Assembly (NCBI GenBank): GCA_028015205.1
Contig: CM051516.1
Span: 34,610,230 to 34,674,229 of the forward strand
DNA: 64,000 nt
Direction of reading: 5' to 3'
Source of the DNA: Mytilisepta virgata
Lineage: Eukaryota; Mollusca; Bivalvia; Mytilida; Mytilidae
Positions 22,517-34,400 of this stretch are shown piece by piece. The translations under genes and the position numbers were made by a program. A model generated the notes under the pieces. It searched no databases. It saw only the letters and a program-made list of their open reading frames with translations, and was not told the origin of the DNA. Positions within the stretch are counted from its first letter, which is position 1. Each line of letters starts with the position of its first letter.

Positions 22517-25514
22517 ATAATAGATATCAACATCTTTTATCTAAATATCAAGCTTCCAGAAAAGCACTTATCATGAACGGGTTTTCCCATCCTAGTTTCT
22601 ACTGTAACATCGTGAATAAATACAAAAGTCGCGCTAGTAACCCACAGAAATCCGGTAGTTACTTAAGATATTTTCACAGTAAGGGCTAAAAATATGAAAT
22701 TATATGCAAGTCTCCCAATGGCTTGAAGACTTTAAATTCATACTGGCCGCTTTATATTGCACTCTATGGCGAGATAGCATTAAACCCGCTATAGAAGTGT
22801 CATTTCAAATTGTTTCGATAGATAGAGCGACAGTATCCGACCTGCAGTTAGGAGAGCCTTAGCTAGTTTTACAGTTAAATCGAGCACATTATGACCCTGC
22901 TATCTAAATTATGTACCGTCCACTCAGTTCTATCAAGCCACCACCTTGTTAGTAATCATACTGTATTGGTTTCTATAGTGTGTTAGGATAGAATAAGGGT
23001 GGGGGGTGATTACACATAAAACCGGTTTAACCACACTACTATTCAGTGTCTGTACGAAGTTAGACTATCCTGACTCTCTGTTGTGTTCATTTTTTTGGTT
23101 TTTTTACTCTTTTATGTTATTTTTTGTACATCGTTATGTCAGTTGGCTTGCTTTGATTGAATAGTATGCTATTGTTGACCTTTCCTATTATCCATTTTGT
23201 TGTTTATCGTTTGGTACAAGAATTTATGCAAAAATTCAGGTGGTCGAAGGGTGTTTTCAACATAATTGGTCACGTATCTCTCCCGGAAGTAATTTTTCCA
23301 GGATTTGATACATTCTACTTGCAATATGACGGAAAATCTAAACGGAGATGGCCATAATTACTGATCAATGAGTTATTTCAAAGTTTAGCATGGTATTCAG
23401 ATTTTTATAGCTGTGGAATTTCACATTGCCGGTGCATTAATTTCTGTGGTGTTTTGTTCTATTTATATTTAGATTATTATGTTTTTTTTTTATTTTTGAA
23501 TTATACATGTATCCTTATGGCATTTGTTTTTTTTTTTTTTTTTTTTTGTTCAATTGCGATTACTTTGTCGCTTCAATATTCTTTTGCTGATATATAATTT
23601 ATTTTGTTTTCCGAGATTAAAAAGTGATACACATAAAACATCATATATAGAGATTTCTCTTGGGATGATATGGATCGAGCGGTTGATATTGGGTTCGATA
23701 CGAAAAAAAAACCCATATCATATTTCTTATAAACAAACAAAAAAATGAATAACAGGAAAGTTCAACAATGACATATGTATTGTTTATCTTAAAATAACTT
23801 GTACACTGGGATAATATGACACTTCCATCTGTATCATATAAGCGAAACTACCTATATCAACATATGATAAAAGAGGAATCGTACAGATTGAATGGATAGG
23901 GCAGAAATATTGGGCCTATTGCCCATTGGCCTTAGAAATGATTGTAAACTTCAAAAATATTGCAAGATTATTAAACAATTCACATAACATATCAACAACA
24001 ATCAAACCATTTTTGTTCACATGTGTATCTTGTAGAATATTGGGTTATATATATATATATATATATATTAAAGTAATGAACCTCGTGTCCAATTTCTTGT
24101 CACTAACAGAGATGGTATATTCTGTTTTCTAGAGGTTTGTTTTAATTACTGTTTTTTTCCGTTATTTTCTCAATTGTCTTCTTGTCAAGTATATCCCTCT
24201 GTTTTTCTAGACCTCGATCGTGTGTAGGATTTTTCTTCGATTTCTAGCATTGTCTAGCTGGCGCTTGAATTTCTTTAGTTTGGTTCTTTATTATCCTGTT
24301 GTAAATTATCGACTGGAACATAGTATTATGTAATTTACAATACTATCAAATTTATAATTGACAAGCGATTTTGCATTTTTTAAAATATAACTTGCCATTC
24401 ATGATTGAGAAAATGAAATTTAAATGCCCTACGTATAAACAAGATGAAAATTTTCTCTGAATTGTGTTATCTTTCCACGAAAACCTGGGGAAAACAATGA
24501 ATTATTTACATGTATCATACTGATATAATGTACAAATATCTTCTAGTGTAGACGTTACATTTATTGATAAGGTGAAATGCAATGTTACTTTTTTTTAAAG
24601 ATATACTGCAGGCAAAATGAAATAAATTAAAAACCCTAAAAAGAACCTCAGTTAAAGTTAACCTTAGTGTTCTCTTTTTTTCTCAAGCAAAGATAATGTG
24701 TATTCTATATTCTTATAACCGGGACTGGTCGTATTTCGTAAATAATTGATTTTGATTTTGGAACATCTACACATTCTTTAGAGGTAAGAAAATTTTATTT
24801 TTTCTTTGAATTAAGTGGGGGAAAATTGAAGTCAAGTGCCTGGTCTGTATCGAAGTTATTAAATATTGTTCATATTTGTATTCAAGGATAAGGAGTATAC
24901 GTCATAGAAAAAATCTAATTACTTGATTATAATGAAGTGTTCATAGTTGATCAAGAAAAGTATGGCGTATTCTTGAAATTATAAATATGTGATTGAATTA
25001 AGCAATATATGTAGTTTATTAGACATTTTTCTAATGACCAAGATTATTTTGACATAAACATTTTAAGCACTTCTCTAGAATACTACAAAATTTATGACAT
25101 GCAAAAATGTCTCTTATAGTAGAAGTTTGGATAAACCAGTCATAAATTGAAATTTTGCATATTGTTAAATACACTTTTCTCTAATTCTATGCCCATTTAT
25201 ACATCTCTTAACCCGTTTGATAAATTCCGATATCACCACACGTTGGATAAATACGACTCGTGAAATTTCCGCAAAAAACAGTTAGGAAGACCTATAGGAG
25301 TTTTACATTGTTATTAGAGAAATAAATTCTAAAACTCTTGAGGCGTTAATTATGAAATTTATCTTCTCTCGATAATTAAATTTTCATTTTTTTAAACTGC
25401 TCGTACAAGCCTCGCAGTTTAAAAATGAAAGTTTAATTATCTCGAGTTGATAAATTTAATAATCAACTGATCATCGTTGTAGAATTTATATATGTAAAGC
25501 CAAGAAATCACTTA
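22517..25514. other. No gene recognised; low-complexity and dispersed repeats
   Basis: A 60-codon open frame at 22507-22689 starts inside the hammerhead repeat and has no recognisable motif. Segments 23050-23220 and 23400-23500 resemble dispersed repeats elsewhere in the window. There is a T run at about 23528-23547 and an (AT)n microsatellite at 24043-24068. The rest, to 25514, is AT-rich and non-coding as far as I can see. Confidence 0.45.
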
Positions 25515-25660
25515 AATACTAAAAACATATAAGCAACATGGACCCTACCAAAAAACCGTGGATAGACTCAGGTGCTGCGGAAGAGTAATCATTCTCTGCT
25601 TCCTGCAGGAACACCCGTCATGCTGCCCATGTCAAATCAGGTATGAGGAAGTGACACCAT
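25515..25660 (-). repeat. Dispersed repeat family B, minus copy at element border
   Basis: The plus strand reads CAACATGGACCCTACCA, GACTCAGGTGCTGCGGAAG, TGCTTCCTGCAGGAACACCC and CATGTCAAATCAGGTATGAG, the complement of the 9340 copy. It sits just before the palindrome at 25699. Confidence 0.7.
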
Positions 25661-25698
25661 CAATGGAACAGGCCCATTTTCATTTGGGAAACGGTTTT

Positions 25699-27850
25699 TA
25701 TACGACCGCAAAATTTTTGCGGTCGTATATTGGTATGACGTTGGCGTCGTCGTCGTCGTCGTCGTCGTCCGTCGTCGGCGTCGTCGTCCGAAGACATTTG
25801 GTTTTTGCACTATAACTTTAGTATAAGTTAATAGAAATCTATGAAATTTGAACACAAGGTTTATGACCACAAAAGGAAGGTTGGGATTGATTTTGGGAGT
25901 TTTGGTCCCAACAGTTTAAGAATTAGGTTCCAAAAAAGGGCCCAATAAGCATTTTTCTTGGTTTTCGCGCAATAACTCTAATATAAGTAAATAGAAATCT
26001 ATGAAATTTTAACACGAGGTTTATGACCACAAAAGGAAGGTTGGGATTGTTTTTGGGATTTTTGGTCCCAACAGTTTAGGAATAAGGGGCCAAAAGGGTC
26101 CAAAATTAAACTTTGTTTGATTTCATCGAAAATTGAACTATTGGGGTTCTTTGATATGCCGAATCTAACCGTGTATTTAGATTCTTAATTTTTGGTCCTG
26201 TTTTCAAATTGGTCTACATTAAGGTCCAAAGGGTAAAAAAATAAACTTAGTTTGATTTTAACAAAAACTGAATTCTTGGGGTTCTTTGATATGCTGAATC
26301 TAAACATGTACTTAGTTTTTTTATTATGGGTCCAGTTTTCAAGTTGGTCCAAATCAGGGTCCAAAATTAAACTTTGTTTGATCCATGATTATGATGTCAT
26401 TTTCTATTTTAATACGTTTATGGTGTATTTAAATGGGCTGTTATGGTTGCAAAGTATAAAGAAATGGGGTGGGGGGATTTAAAAACAAAATTTAGGGGGG
26501 TAAATGAGAAATTCGGGAGGGGCAATTTTTTTCTCATTTCATATTTCATAAAGTAAACTGAAAATTTCAAATTTTTTTTAGCAAAAAACGGGGGGGGGGG
26601 GGTTACAATAAATTTTATTGTTTTTTGGGTTTTTTTTGGGAGGGGGGTCAATGTGCAACTTCATAGTGTATTGCACAAAAGCTAAAAAGGGGTAAATTAT
26701 TTTTTTTTGGGGGGGGGGGGCAATTCTCCACAGCATATTGTATTGCACAAGAAGCAAAAAATTGAATATAAATTCAAATCATATGACCAATTCTAAGTTC
26801 TTTGATTTCAGTTATTCTGTGTCAGAAACCTATTATGTGTCAAATATTTCAAGAAATTTTCAATTGCACAGTATTGCGCAATAGCAAGAAATTGATATGT
26901 GTGCCCTGTTATCAAAACTTTATTATTAACAAATTCAATTGGAAATTTGTCAATAACTTTAGTTTAATGAACTTCATTGGAAATTTGCCAATATAAAATG
27001 TGCTGATGAAGGTTTTTTGTTTATTTCATCTAAACTGCTTTTAAATTATGTATATTTAAAATTTGCCATCCATGACTATGATGTCATTTTCTATTTTAAT
27101 ACGTTATGGTGTATTTAAATGGGCTGTTATGGTTGCAAAGTATAAAGAAATGGGGAGGGGGGATTCGAAAACAAAATTTAGGGGGGGTAAATGAGAAATT
27201 GGGGAGGGGCAATTTTTTTATCATTTCCTATTCCATAAATTAAAAAGAAATTTCAAATTTTTTTCAGCAAAAAAAAGGGGGGGTTACAATAAATCTTATT
27301 GTTTTTTGGTTTTTTTGGGGGGAGGGGGGGGTCAATGTGCAACTTCATAGTGTATTGCACCAAAGCTAAAAAAGGGGTAAATTTTTTTTTTTGGGGGGGG
27401 GCAATTCTCCACAGCGTATTGTATTGCACAAGAAGCAAAAAATTGAATATAAATTGAAATCATATGACCAATTCTAAGTTCTTTGATTTCAGTTATTCTG
27501 TGTCAGAAACCTATTATGTGTCAAATATTTCAATTGCGCAATAGCAAGAAATCTTCAATTGCACCGTATTGCGCAATAGCAAGAAATTGATATGTGTGCC
27601 CAATTTTAAATTTTAAATTGGTTATTTCTGATTTACATATAAAAACAAATAATACTGATATGGTTTGAATAGGTAAATTAAAAATTTTTAAGTTCTTAGA
27701 CAACATTCATTCTGTGTCAGAAACCTATGCTGTGTCAAATATTTATTCACAATCCAAATTCAGTATTGTACCAAGCTTGAATGTTGTGTTCATAATTGCC
27801 CCAACTATTCAGGGCTCGACATCTGCGGTCGTATCCAGCTGCGCCCAGCG
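25699..27850 (+). mobile_element. Palindrome-ended 2.1-kb non-autonomous element, copy 1
   Basis: The 5' end is a perfect hairpin with 15-bp arms (TATACGACCGCAAAA, 1-nt spacer, complement) at 25699-25729, followed by a (CGT)n microsatellite at 25743-25770. Inside are direct repeats of an approximately 160-bp module (TTTATGACCACAAAAGGAAG, TTTTGGTCCCAACAGTTT) and of an approximately 125-bp module (TGGGGTTCTTTGATATGC, AATCTAA.C.TGTA). The 3' end is CTGCGGTCGTAT, AGCTGCGCCCAGC and GGAGCATTTTAT, echoing the 5' palindrome (GCGGTCGTAT). A second copy lies at 46323-48360. The layout suggests a Helitron-like or pearl-like element, but there is no CTRR end, so the class is open. No protein is encoded. 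Confidence 0.75.
26380..27600 (+). repeat. Internal ~690-bp tandem duplication with long G runs
   Basis: Two copies start with CATGA.TATGATGTCATTTTC at about 26383 and 27071. Each contains ATGGGCTGTTATGGTTGCAA, several G-rich tracts and CAATTGCACAGTATTGCGCAA-type words. The first copy has G runs of about 12-13 at 26590-26602 and 26709-26720. The second is shorter. They lie inside the palindrome-ended element and are absent from the equivalent place in the 46-kb copy. Confidence 0.75.
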
Positions 27851-28560
27851 GAGCATTTTATTTCATACCTGTCAACCTAATCATGATGACGTCCATAAAA
27901 CTTTAATAAGGATGACTGCAACTTACATTTGAAAGAGCAACATACCCCTGTTTGAGCTACTTTTCTGTCAGGAGCCGGGCTCTGTCCAGGAAGTCAATGT
28001 GTATGTCACAAGCTTTTATATCGATCTTTACAAATGTGTATATTAAATATTTTAGTATGTATGTTTTGTAACATTTTTTGTATTGCCCGTCGTGGGCCCT
28101 TTTATTGGAAATGAATATATTTGAATTTATTTACTATAGCGGAAACCATGCATGACCCTAACATTCCAATGAATTGTCTCAGCGGGAGAACGGAATGACA
28201 ATAAGAATAATATGCAGTCTTAAAACAGCATATCAACTTTTCTGGCAGTAAATAAAAATTATTTTTAAATATCAATGCTAAAAATGCTACGATAAAATTA
28301 AAACACGTTGCAATTGAAAAAAAAGGTATATAGCTTATTATGATGATACATAGTACAGATACATACATTTTAAACTTCTACCTGTAAATAATATTAATTT
28401 ATACATGTATTCACGTACCCGCATTAAACAAGTGTAAAAACGATGCATGAAAAGAAAAATAAATAACATTCACAATTGGTTACACTTGGTTAAACGTGTA
28501 AATCACGAACGTGCAACATGCGAATCGTGTGCGTGGTTAGTAACATGATTTGAATCGTGT
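27851..28560. other. No gene recognised
   Basis: 3' flank of the 2.1-kb element. Around 28490-28560 there are AATCGTGTGCGTGG-like words, also seen as a degenerate cluster at 30965-31080. No gene is seen. Confidence 0.4.
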
Positions 28561-28580
28561 AACGTGTATGAGATTTCGGC

Positions 28581-28656
28581 AAGACTTCCTTTTGGCACCC
28601 CTTGCGCATGTGTGTATGCTTATTTCGTCAACCAAGGGGTGCCAAAAGGAAGTCTT
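28581..28656. repeat. Perfect 24-bp inverted repeat (hairpin)
   Basis: The arms 28581-28604 and 28633-28656 are exact complements (arm starts AAGACTTCCTTTTGGCACCC), with a 28-nt loop. After one C/T mismatch the pairing continues with TCGG/CCGA. The size is like a microRNA precursor, but perfect arms suggest a recent inverted duplication or a fold-back insertion. Confidence 0.9.
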
Positions 28657-29225
28657 TCCGAGATTTCTTTGGTCGAGACAAATATTAAAACGTATGAATT
28701 CAAATCAGAGCATATTTCGAACTCAATTTAAAAGCTGTCATCAGTGTCAAATATTTCAAGAAAATGTTGATTAATAATCCCTCAGAGTTTCTAATTGTTT
28801 TCTTTTACTATTGTTAATAATCCAATTAATTTGGTTTGAAAAGAATATATTAGATAAAATATTTCCTTAATTTAATGATCATACAAGATTTGTAAATCAA
28901 ACATATTTGAACTTAACTTGTTTGTAAAAAATATTTGAAGTTATTTTTTAAAAAGATTTTCTGACAAATGCCATGTATTAAATTATATCTTCATGGTATA
29001 TCTTTTACATGAGCAATTGTTTGGTTTATTATGTACCAGAGACATAATATATTGTGTTTTAAACATGTTAAAGAAGCCATACAATATTGTGGCATAATGT
29101 TTATTTTACTGACAACCTTATTATGCTATAGTTATTATGTAGAATTATTATAAGTTATGCAAATTTCAGATGTTATACAGTTATTTCATTGGTTCTTCAG
29201 AATGTGGTATTTTGCAGTGTTTTTT
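28657..29225. other. No gene recognised
   Basis: AT-rich spacer between two inverted-repeat structures. I see no feature in it. Confidence 0.4.
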
Positions 29226-29239
29226 GTTTGTTTTATTCC

Positions 29240-30100
29240 GTCTATCCTTAGCAACATGCGATAATTTTGCATAGCAACGAAAATATCACTTTCCGCGATC
29301 GAACATTGCCGAACTCAAAAATATCACCCTTTCCAGCATCGTCGGAAACCCACGGCCAGTCGCGCTTACCTTTTGCTACATTGACCGACCTGGGTTAATT
29401 CAATTTTCGTTTCATGAATTTTATTGACCATTGAAATTACTGGCAATAATGGAATTCTCCACTTTGGAGATTGTAACAATAGTGACGTTCTCCACTTTGG
29501 ACATTGGAAAAGGTGCTTTCGAAAGTAACACGATGCCCACGTGCCTAATTCACTTGATACATTTTTGTTGTGTAGCGATTTTTTCACTTTGTTCGAAAAC
29601 TATATCGACAATACACTGAAATTGAGTACCGGAAATGACGTGTTTCTTGCCCCAAAGCTCGGCTTTTAACAATCACCTGATTGGCTGTATTCCCATTACA
29701 GAATCGTAAGGAAACCAATCAAAATGGTTCATGAATTATTCATGAGAACGAGAAAAAATGAATGAATTGACCCACGGTCGGTAAGTGTAGCAAAGCATAA
29801 GCGCGACGGCCGTGGGTATCCGACGATGCCTTTCCAGTCGGGTTTTACCGATTAGTATTTCACTTCTTGTATTGTCTCTTCAGACACTTCTGCAAATGCC
29901 ATACCAGCAGAATAATGGAAACAGGTTATAAATCTTGAAAATCAAGACAACCGACTTGTCATCTGGTGGTTGTCAGCTTGGGCAGAAGAGAAATACTAAT
30001 CGATAAAACTCGGCTGGAAAGGGTAATATTTTCCGATTTCGGTAATGTTCGGTCTCGGAATGCGATATTTTTGTTGCTATGCAAAATTATCACACGTTGG
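29240..30100. mobile_element. Large fold-back element with split arms
   Basis: Inner arm pair: 29334-29415 (CATCGTCGGAAACCCACGGCC, TTGCTACA...GACCGACC) pairs with 29750-29830 (GACCCACGGTCGGTAAGTGT, GGCCGTGGGTATCCGACGATG). Outer arm pair: 29250-29340 (CATGCGATAATTTTGCATAG, AACATTGCCGA, CACCCTTTCCAGC) pairs with about 29998-30095 (GGCTGGAAAGGGTAAT, TCGGTAATGTTCGG, TTGCTATGCAAAATTATC). An extra 165 bp (29831-29997) separates the two arms on the right side. A spacer of about 330 bp lies in the middle. No protein is encoded; this is the architecture of a fold-back or palindromic DNA transposon. Confidence 0.8.
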
Positions 30101-30352
30101 GTCATTTGTCTGTATGATCGTTCTTGTTTTCATCTTGAACCTGAAAAGTACATGTATTTTTACAATTCTATAACAGGTAATTACAGTTGCCACTACCCTA
30201 CCAGGTGTTGGTTCTGCAGCAGTACTATTGTCCGCGAGTGTTTTTATTGATATTATATTGTTGACTTAAATTACAGTTAATTCATTGAGATACAGTATTG
30301 TATATTCCGCATCAACCAATCCAGATTAGATCAAGACATTCAGTACAATAAA

Positions 30353-30498
30353 AAACATACTGCCTTTAGTTTAGGGTGTTATGATAGGTTACCACACTTA
30401 GAAAAAATATCACACTCAGAAAAAAAAAATTTCCTCGTGTGATATTTTTTCTTCGTTTGTAATCTACCATAACACCCTCAACTAAAGGCAGTATGTTT
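30353..30498. mobile_element. Palindromic MITE-like hairpin, 146 bp
   Basis: The left arm starts AACATACTGCCTTTAGTT and contains AGGGTGTTATG; the right arm ends AACTAAAGGCAGTATGTT. The arms are about 60 nt with few mismatches and meet around TATCACAC...GTGTGATA. No clear target duplication was identified. Confidence 0.85.
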
Positions 30499-30639
30499 AT
30501 AATACCATGTAAAGCTTATTGATTTTTACTTTGATAAATTTAAAATATAATTTCACAGTTCTGTCATTCAGGTGTAATTAATTTCCAATAAAAGAATATC
30601 AAATGCAAATAAAATATTTTGTATTTATGAAAAAAAGTT

Positions 30640-30830
30640 CAATGTCGACCTATTACACCTGCTTCCTTTTGTGGTTTTTTGGTGGGGTCCATGTTGTTCA
30701 TATGTTTTTAGTTTTTAATTGTAGTGCATGTATTCTTTTCGTCTTAATTGTCTTCATTGTTCTCCGGAGTTTGTCAGTTGTTTCGATTTTTCCCTCCATC
30801 GAACATCCATTTGGTATTTCTTGACTTTAC
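30640..30830 (+). repeat. Dispersed repeat family B, copy 3
   Basis: Contains GGTGGGGTCCATGTTGTTCA, TTAATTGTAGTGCATGTATT, TCTCCGGAGTTTGTCAG and TTTGGTATTTCTTGAC, as at 9340. Confidence 0.75.
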
Positions 30831-30959
30831 TTATCTATTTAAAATCAATTGCAATATTAAATATTTCACTGCTTTTCATATCTGGCATAAACTTTAAATT
30901 AATCCTTTTCGTTATATTCCGTTCGGATCTTACAAAACCCAATTTTTTGAAATCTCATT

Positions 30960-31085
30960 ATCGGAAATCGTGTAACTTGCAACTTGCATCGTGTGGTTTG
31001 TACGTGTAACGTCTGAATCGTGTGCGTAAATCGTGTCAATCTTGCATGTGCAAATCGTGTGCGTGTAACGTGTGAATCGTTCAAC
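30960..31085. repeat. Degenerate tandem AATCGTGTGCGTGTAACGTG repeats
   Basis: At least five imperfect iterations of AATCGTGT, GTGTAACGT and similar words occur in 125 bp. Related words occur at 28495-28570. Confidence 0.6.
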
Positions 31086-31129
31086 CATGTCTAATAGCGT
31101 GGAAAATTTCCGTCATAAAATTGTTGAGG

Positions 31130-31440
31130 TAGCGAGATTAAGAAGTACATCCTCGTACATAAGAACATAATCAACATTCACAGTTCGGAGTATTTAGATA
31201 CTAGCCTGTCTAACATTGTTGAGGGACGTGAAACTAAGAGGTATCTCCACGTGTAAACCACTGTTCTCAGATGGCTTTTGGCTCCATTCCTTGTCGATCA
31301 TTTTTGCGGCAACATCTGTTTCTTAACATTTTGGGGTTATTTTCTGGATTTGAACATTTTCTTGAACGTAAATAATCAATTTTAATTAAAAAAACATGCA
31401 TATCTTATGCATCGGGATTGGTAACATAGAATATAAGTTG
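31130..31440 (+). repeat. Dispersed hammerhead-bearing repeat, degraded copy
   Basis: Recognisable blocks are GTATTTAGATACTAGCC, AACTAAGAGGTATCTCCACG, CTCAGATGGCTTTTGGC, AACATTTTGGGG, and a 3' ATGCATATCTTATGCATC block that corresponds to the cleavage and stem region. The CTGATGA core is no longer recognisable. Confidence 0.6.
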
Positions 31441-34400
31441 TCGTTTTATTCGTACTGTGTCCATAGTCTTTATAATTCAAGAATTTCACTGGAAATCTTG
31501 CTTCAAAATAAATGTAACTTCCTAATGACACTGATCGTGAGATAATACTGACTTACTGAAATAGTACACAGCGCAATTTATATTGTGCGATTTTATTGTG
31601 AAAACGTTTTCTATTGGCTGTTAAGCCTACTGCTAAATCTCCATTTCTGCCCTACACAACCTAATGAAATCCTTCTCAAAACGTAATCAACCTTACAATA
31701 AAATCATTAATACGTTATGACGCAATGTCTGTAGCACCATGAAAATTTACACGGCGAAAAAATTGTCCTCAACACGAAATTGATTGGCCGATACAAACTT
31801 TCTATCTCACGTATGTGTTAATATTTCTTCTGTAAATGACACCTCACCTGAATTGCAACTGCACTTTTAATCAGTGGACTTGTTGCGGATGCCTTTAACA
31901 GAGCATAAAATGCTTATCCTTCCTAAGCACCTGATATCACTTTTGGTTTTTTAGTTGGAGTTCACATTGCCAGTGCTTTAGTTTCTGTGCTTTCTTGTCT
32001 ATTCTTGTTTAGTTTATTATGTTTTTAATACTTTTAGTTATAAAATAACTTTCCACACCTTAGCAGCAATAGACCTACTTCACCCGCTTACGGGGTATAT
32101 ATATCTTAATTTATACGATATGCAAGGGCTTGCAGCAGCTACTCAGAATCTGTAAAACGTCACCGATGTCTGAGCATGAAGTTGATGAGCCAAGGTTTTC
32201 ACAAAGAACATCAAGTCCTTTTTCTTAAGAAATTCATCGGTAGATAACCAGACCTTATAGACAAATATTCAGTTTCGGTTTCACAAATCATACAGGATGG
32301 CCTTGAATTATAGATTCTGGTAACTTTATGACTACTGGATTTTCCCGACTTGTCATTTGTTTATTTATTTATTGCTCCCCTCGTTGTTTGTCAATACGGA
32401 ACTATGAACGACTGTCATACAAAAGGGAGGTTTGGCTAACCGTAAAACCTGGTTTAACCTATTATTTTCTTCGGAAAATGCCTGTACCAAATCAGGATTA
32501 TGACAGCTGTTTTTCAGTTGTTCCGCTGGTTGATACGGTTGGGGTTATTTTCGGTTTTGTCGGTGTTTGTAGACTTTCCCATATTGAATTGTTGGGTAAC
32601 ATTCCCATGACTTTGTCTTTGTTTTGGAATTCGAATTTACGAACTTTTCCCACTTTTTTGTCGCTTCGGTATACTTTTGCCGATATTTAACTGTATATAC
32701 AGTCATGATTTAGCAGGAGGCTCCGATTTTATTTTAAATTTATTAATTAAATTATTATTCTAAAACAAAAAAGCGAATCGTCAACTCCAGTTATGGTTCA
32801 GCACAATTGATATGCAACATTGTCACTTTTACAGAATAATTTTATTTGGGAAACTACTGCATGTAATGACTTTTTTTCATATAGAGGTTATATAGATGAA
32901 AAACTATCTATAAAATTCTAGAGGAACATTAAACAAAAAGACAGTGAACAGCCTTTGTTGCTGTTCTTCATTTCGAAGTCACGACAGATAAGGTCTTCAT
33001 CACCGAGGAATATCTTGCACATGACACCAAAATCAATAAAATCACCTAGAGCGGTATAAGCGGTACTACTTGTCGTTTTCATACCAGGCAGTGTTCATGT
33101 CAAACAGTGTGTATGTGTGGGGGGGATACAAAGGGTAATGGTGGGTTGAAGTTTCGAAAGAAAATCAATAAACGAGACTGTATGCAGAGCAACATCTCTT
33201 TTATTTCTCGTCCTTTTTAGGGGGGGGGGGTAAAATTTTTAGGACAACTATTAATGATTAAGAATCGTTTCTAATCCACCTACCCCGTTTTTCCAAATAG
33301 ACTGACTTAGAAATCTTCACTTGCCCTTCCTGAGCTCTTGGTGATGTCAATTTTTTGTGGGAGTTTACATTGCAAGTCCCTTGAATTTTTTTATTGTATT
33401 ATGTGTTTTCTCTGTCACTGGAATTTTCATTCCCCAATCAATGTTTTCTATATTCAATTTTACAATGAAACACTTTGAAGTTACAATATTACATATTATT
33501 CCACTATATAAATTTAAATCTAGTAATGAGATCATTTGATTGGTCTAAAGCATCCCACGTGACATGTAACAAATCATCATGTCCTCCTCTCGGTTTTTTT
33601 AACACTAATGTTACAAATCAATAGCCGAAGTAAAAGAAAATGTGAAACATTTCCATGTATTATTCATATTATTTCATTATTGTTTATTTTTCATAAAATT
33701 TGTTCTTGTTGAAATATAATTTTTTCCTTCCAGAAACTACACTAGGGATAGTGGAATAAAGCCCTCATCAAACATGAATTTACTGGGTGAACAAATCTGA
33801 ATATTTTATATGCAAGGGAAATAAATGTATAATGTTCTCCTGAGGTAAATCAATTTAAACATTGGAAAACTATCTTTAGAGGGACAAAACAAAATATATT
33901 TCTAAAGTCCTTAGTCAACATAATGTTCAATTTAAAAACATAAAATACATGTAATCATTTTGTTTGGTTTGGAAATGACAATTTTGAAATATAAAACAGA
34001 TCTTTTGATGTGTCACTGGTATAATACCTTATATTAGACTGAATGACTTCTCCATTAAAGGAAATCGGAAGAAGTGAACTTTATTTAGAGTGACAAATTT
34101 ACGATTCTCAATTTACCGGAAAAGAATGTTATGAAACCTCCTACAGGCCTAAAATGTCTGTTATTGTTGGACATAAATATTTTCAATATTCGAATAAAAT
34201 TTCTTCACACATTTAGTATGATGAGGTTATCTCGAAGTATGCATTTGGAGTTATACAAATGATCTCCTTTTTTGAAACGACCATTAAGATCAGTATCAAC
34301 ACATCAACACAAGTGATTCTATTACGTCTCATTATACATAAGGGTATTTATGACACAACTGAATTTGGTACATAATATAGAATAGAGAATGGAAACGGGG

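Noticed and set aside
22507..22689. Penelope reverse transcriptase fragment next to the hammerhead repeat
   Set aside because: The 60-codon frame straddles the repeat end and shows no RT or GIY-YIG motif.
25637..25870. Poly-Arg/Thr protein from the (CGT)n tract
   Set aside because: A by-product of the microsatellite at the element's 5' end.
27003..27025. CTGATGA in GTGCTGATGAAGG as another hammerhead
   Set aside because: No GAAA with a pairing stem II and no closing stem I follow.
32328..32690. 120-codon plus-strand open frame as a gene
   Set aside because: It lies in dispersed repeat DNA, and its segments recur elsewhere without keeping the frame.
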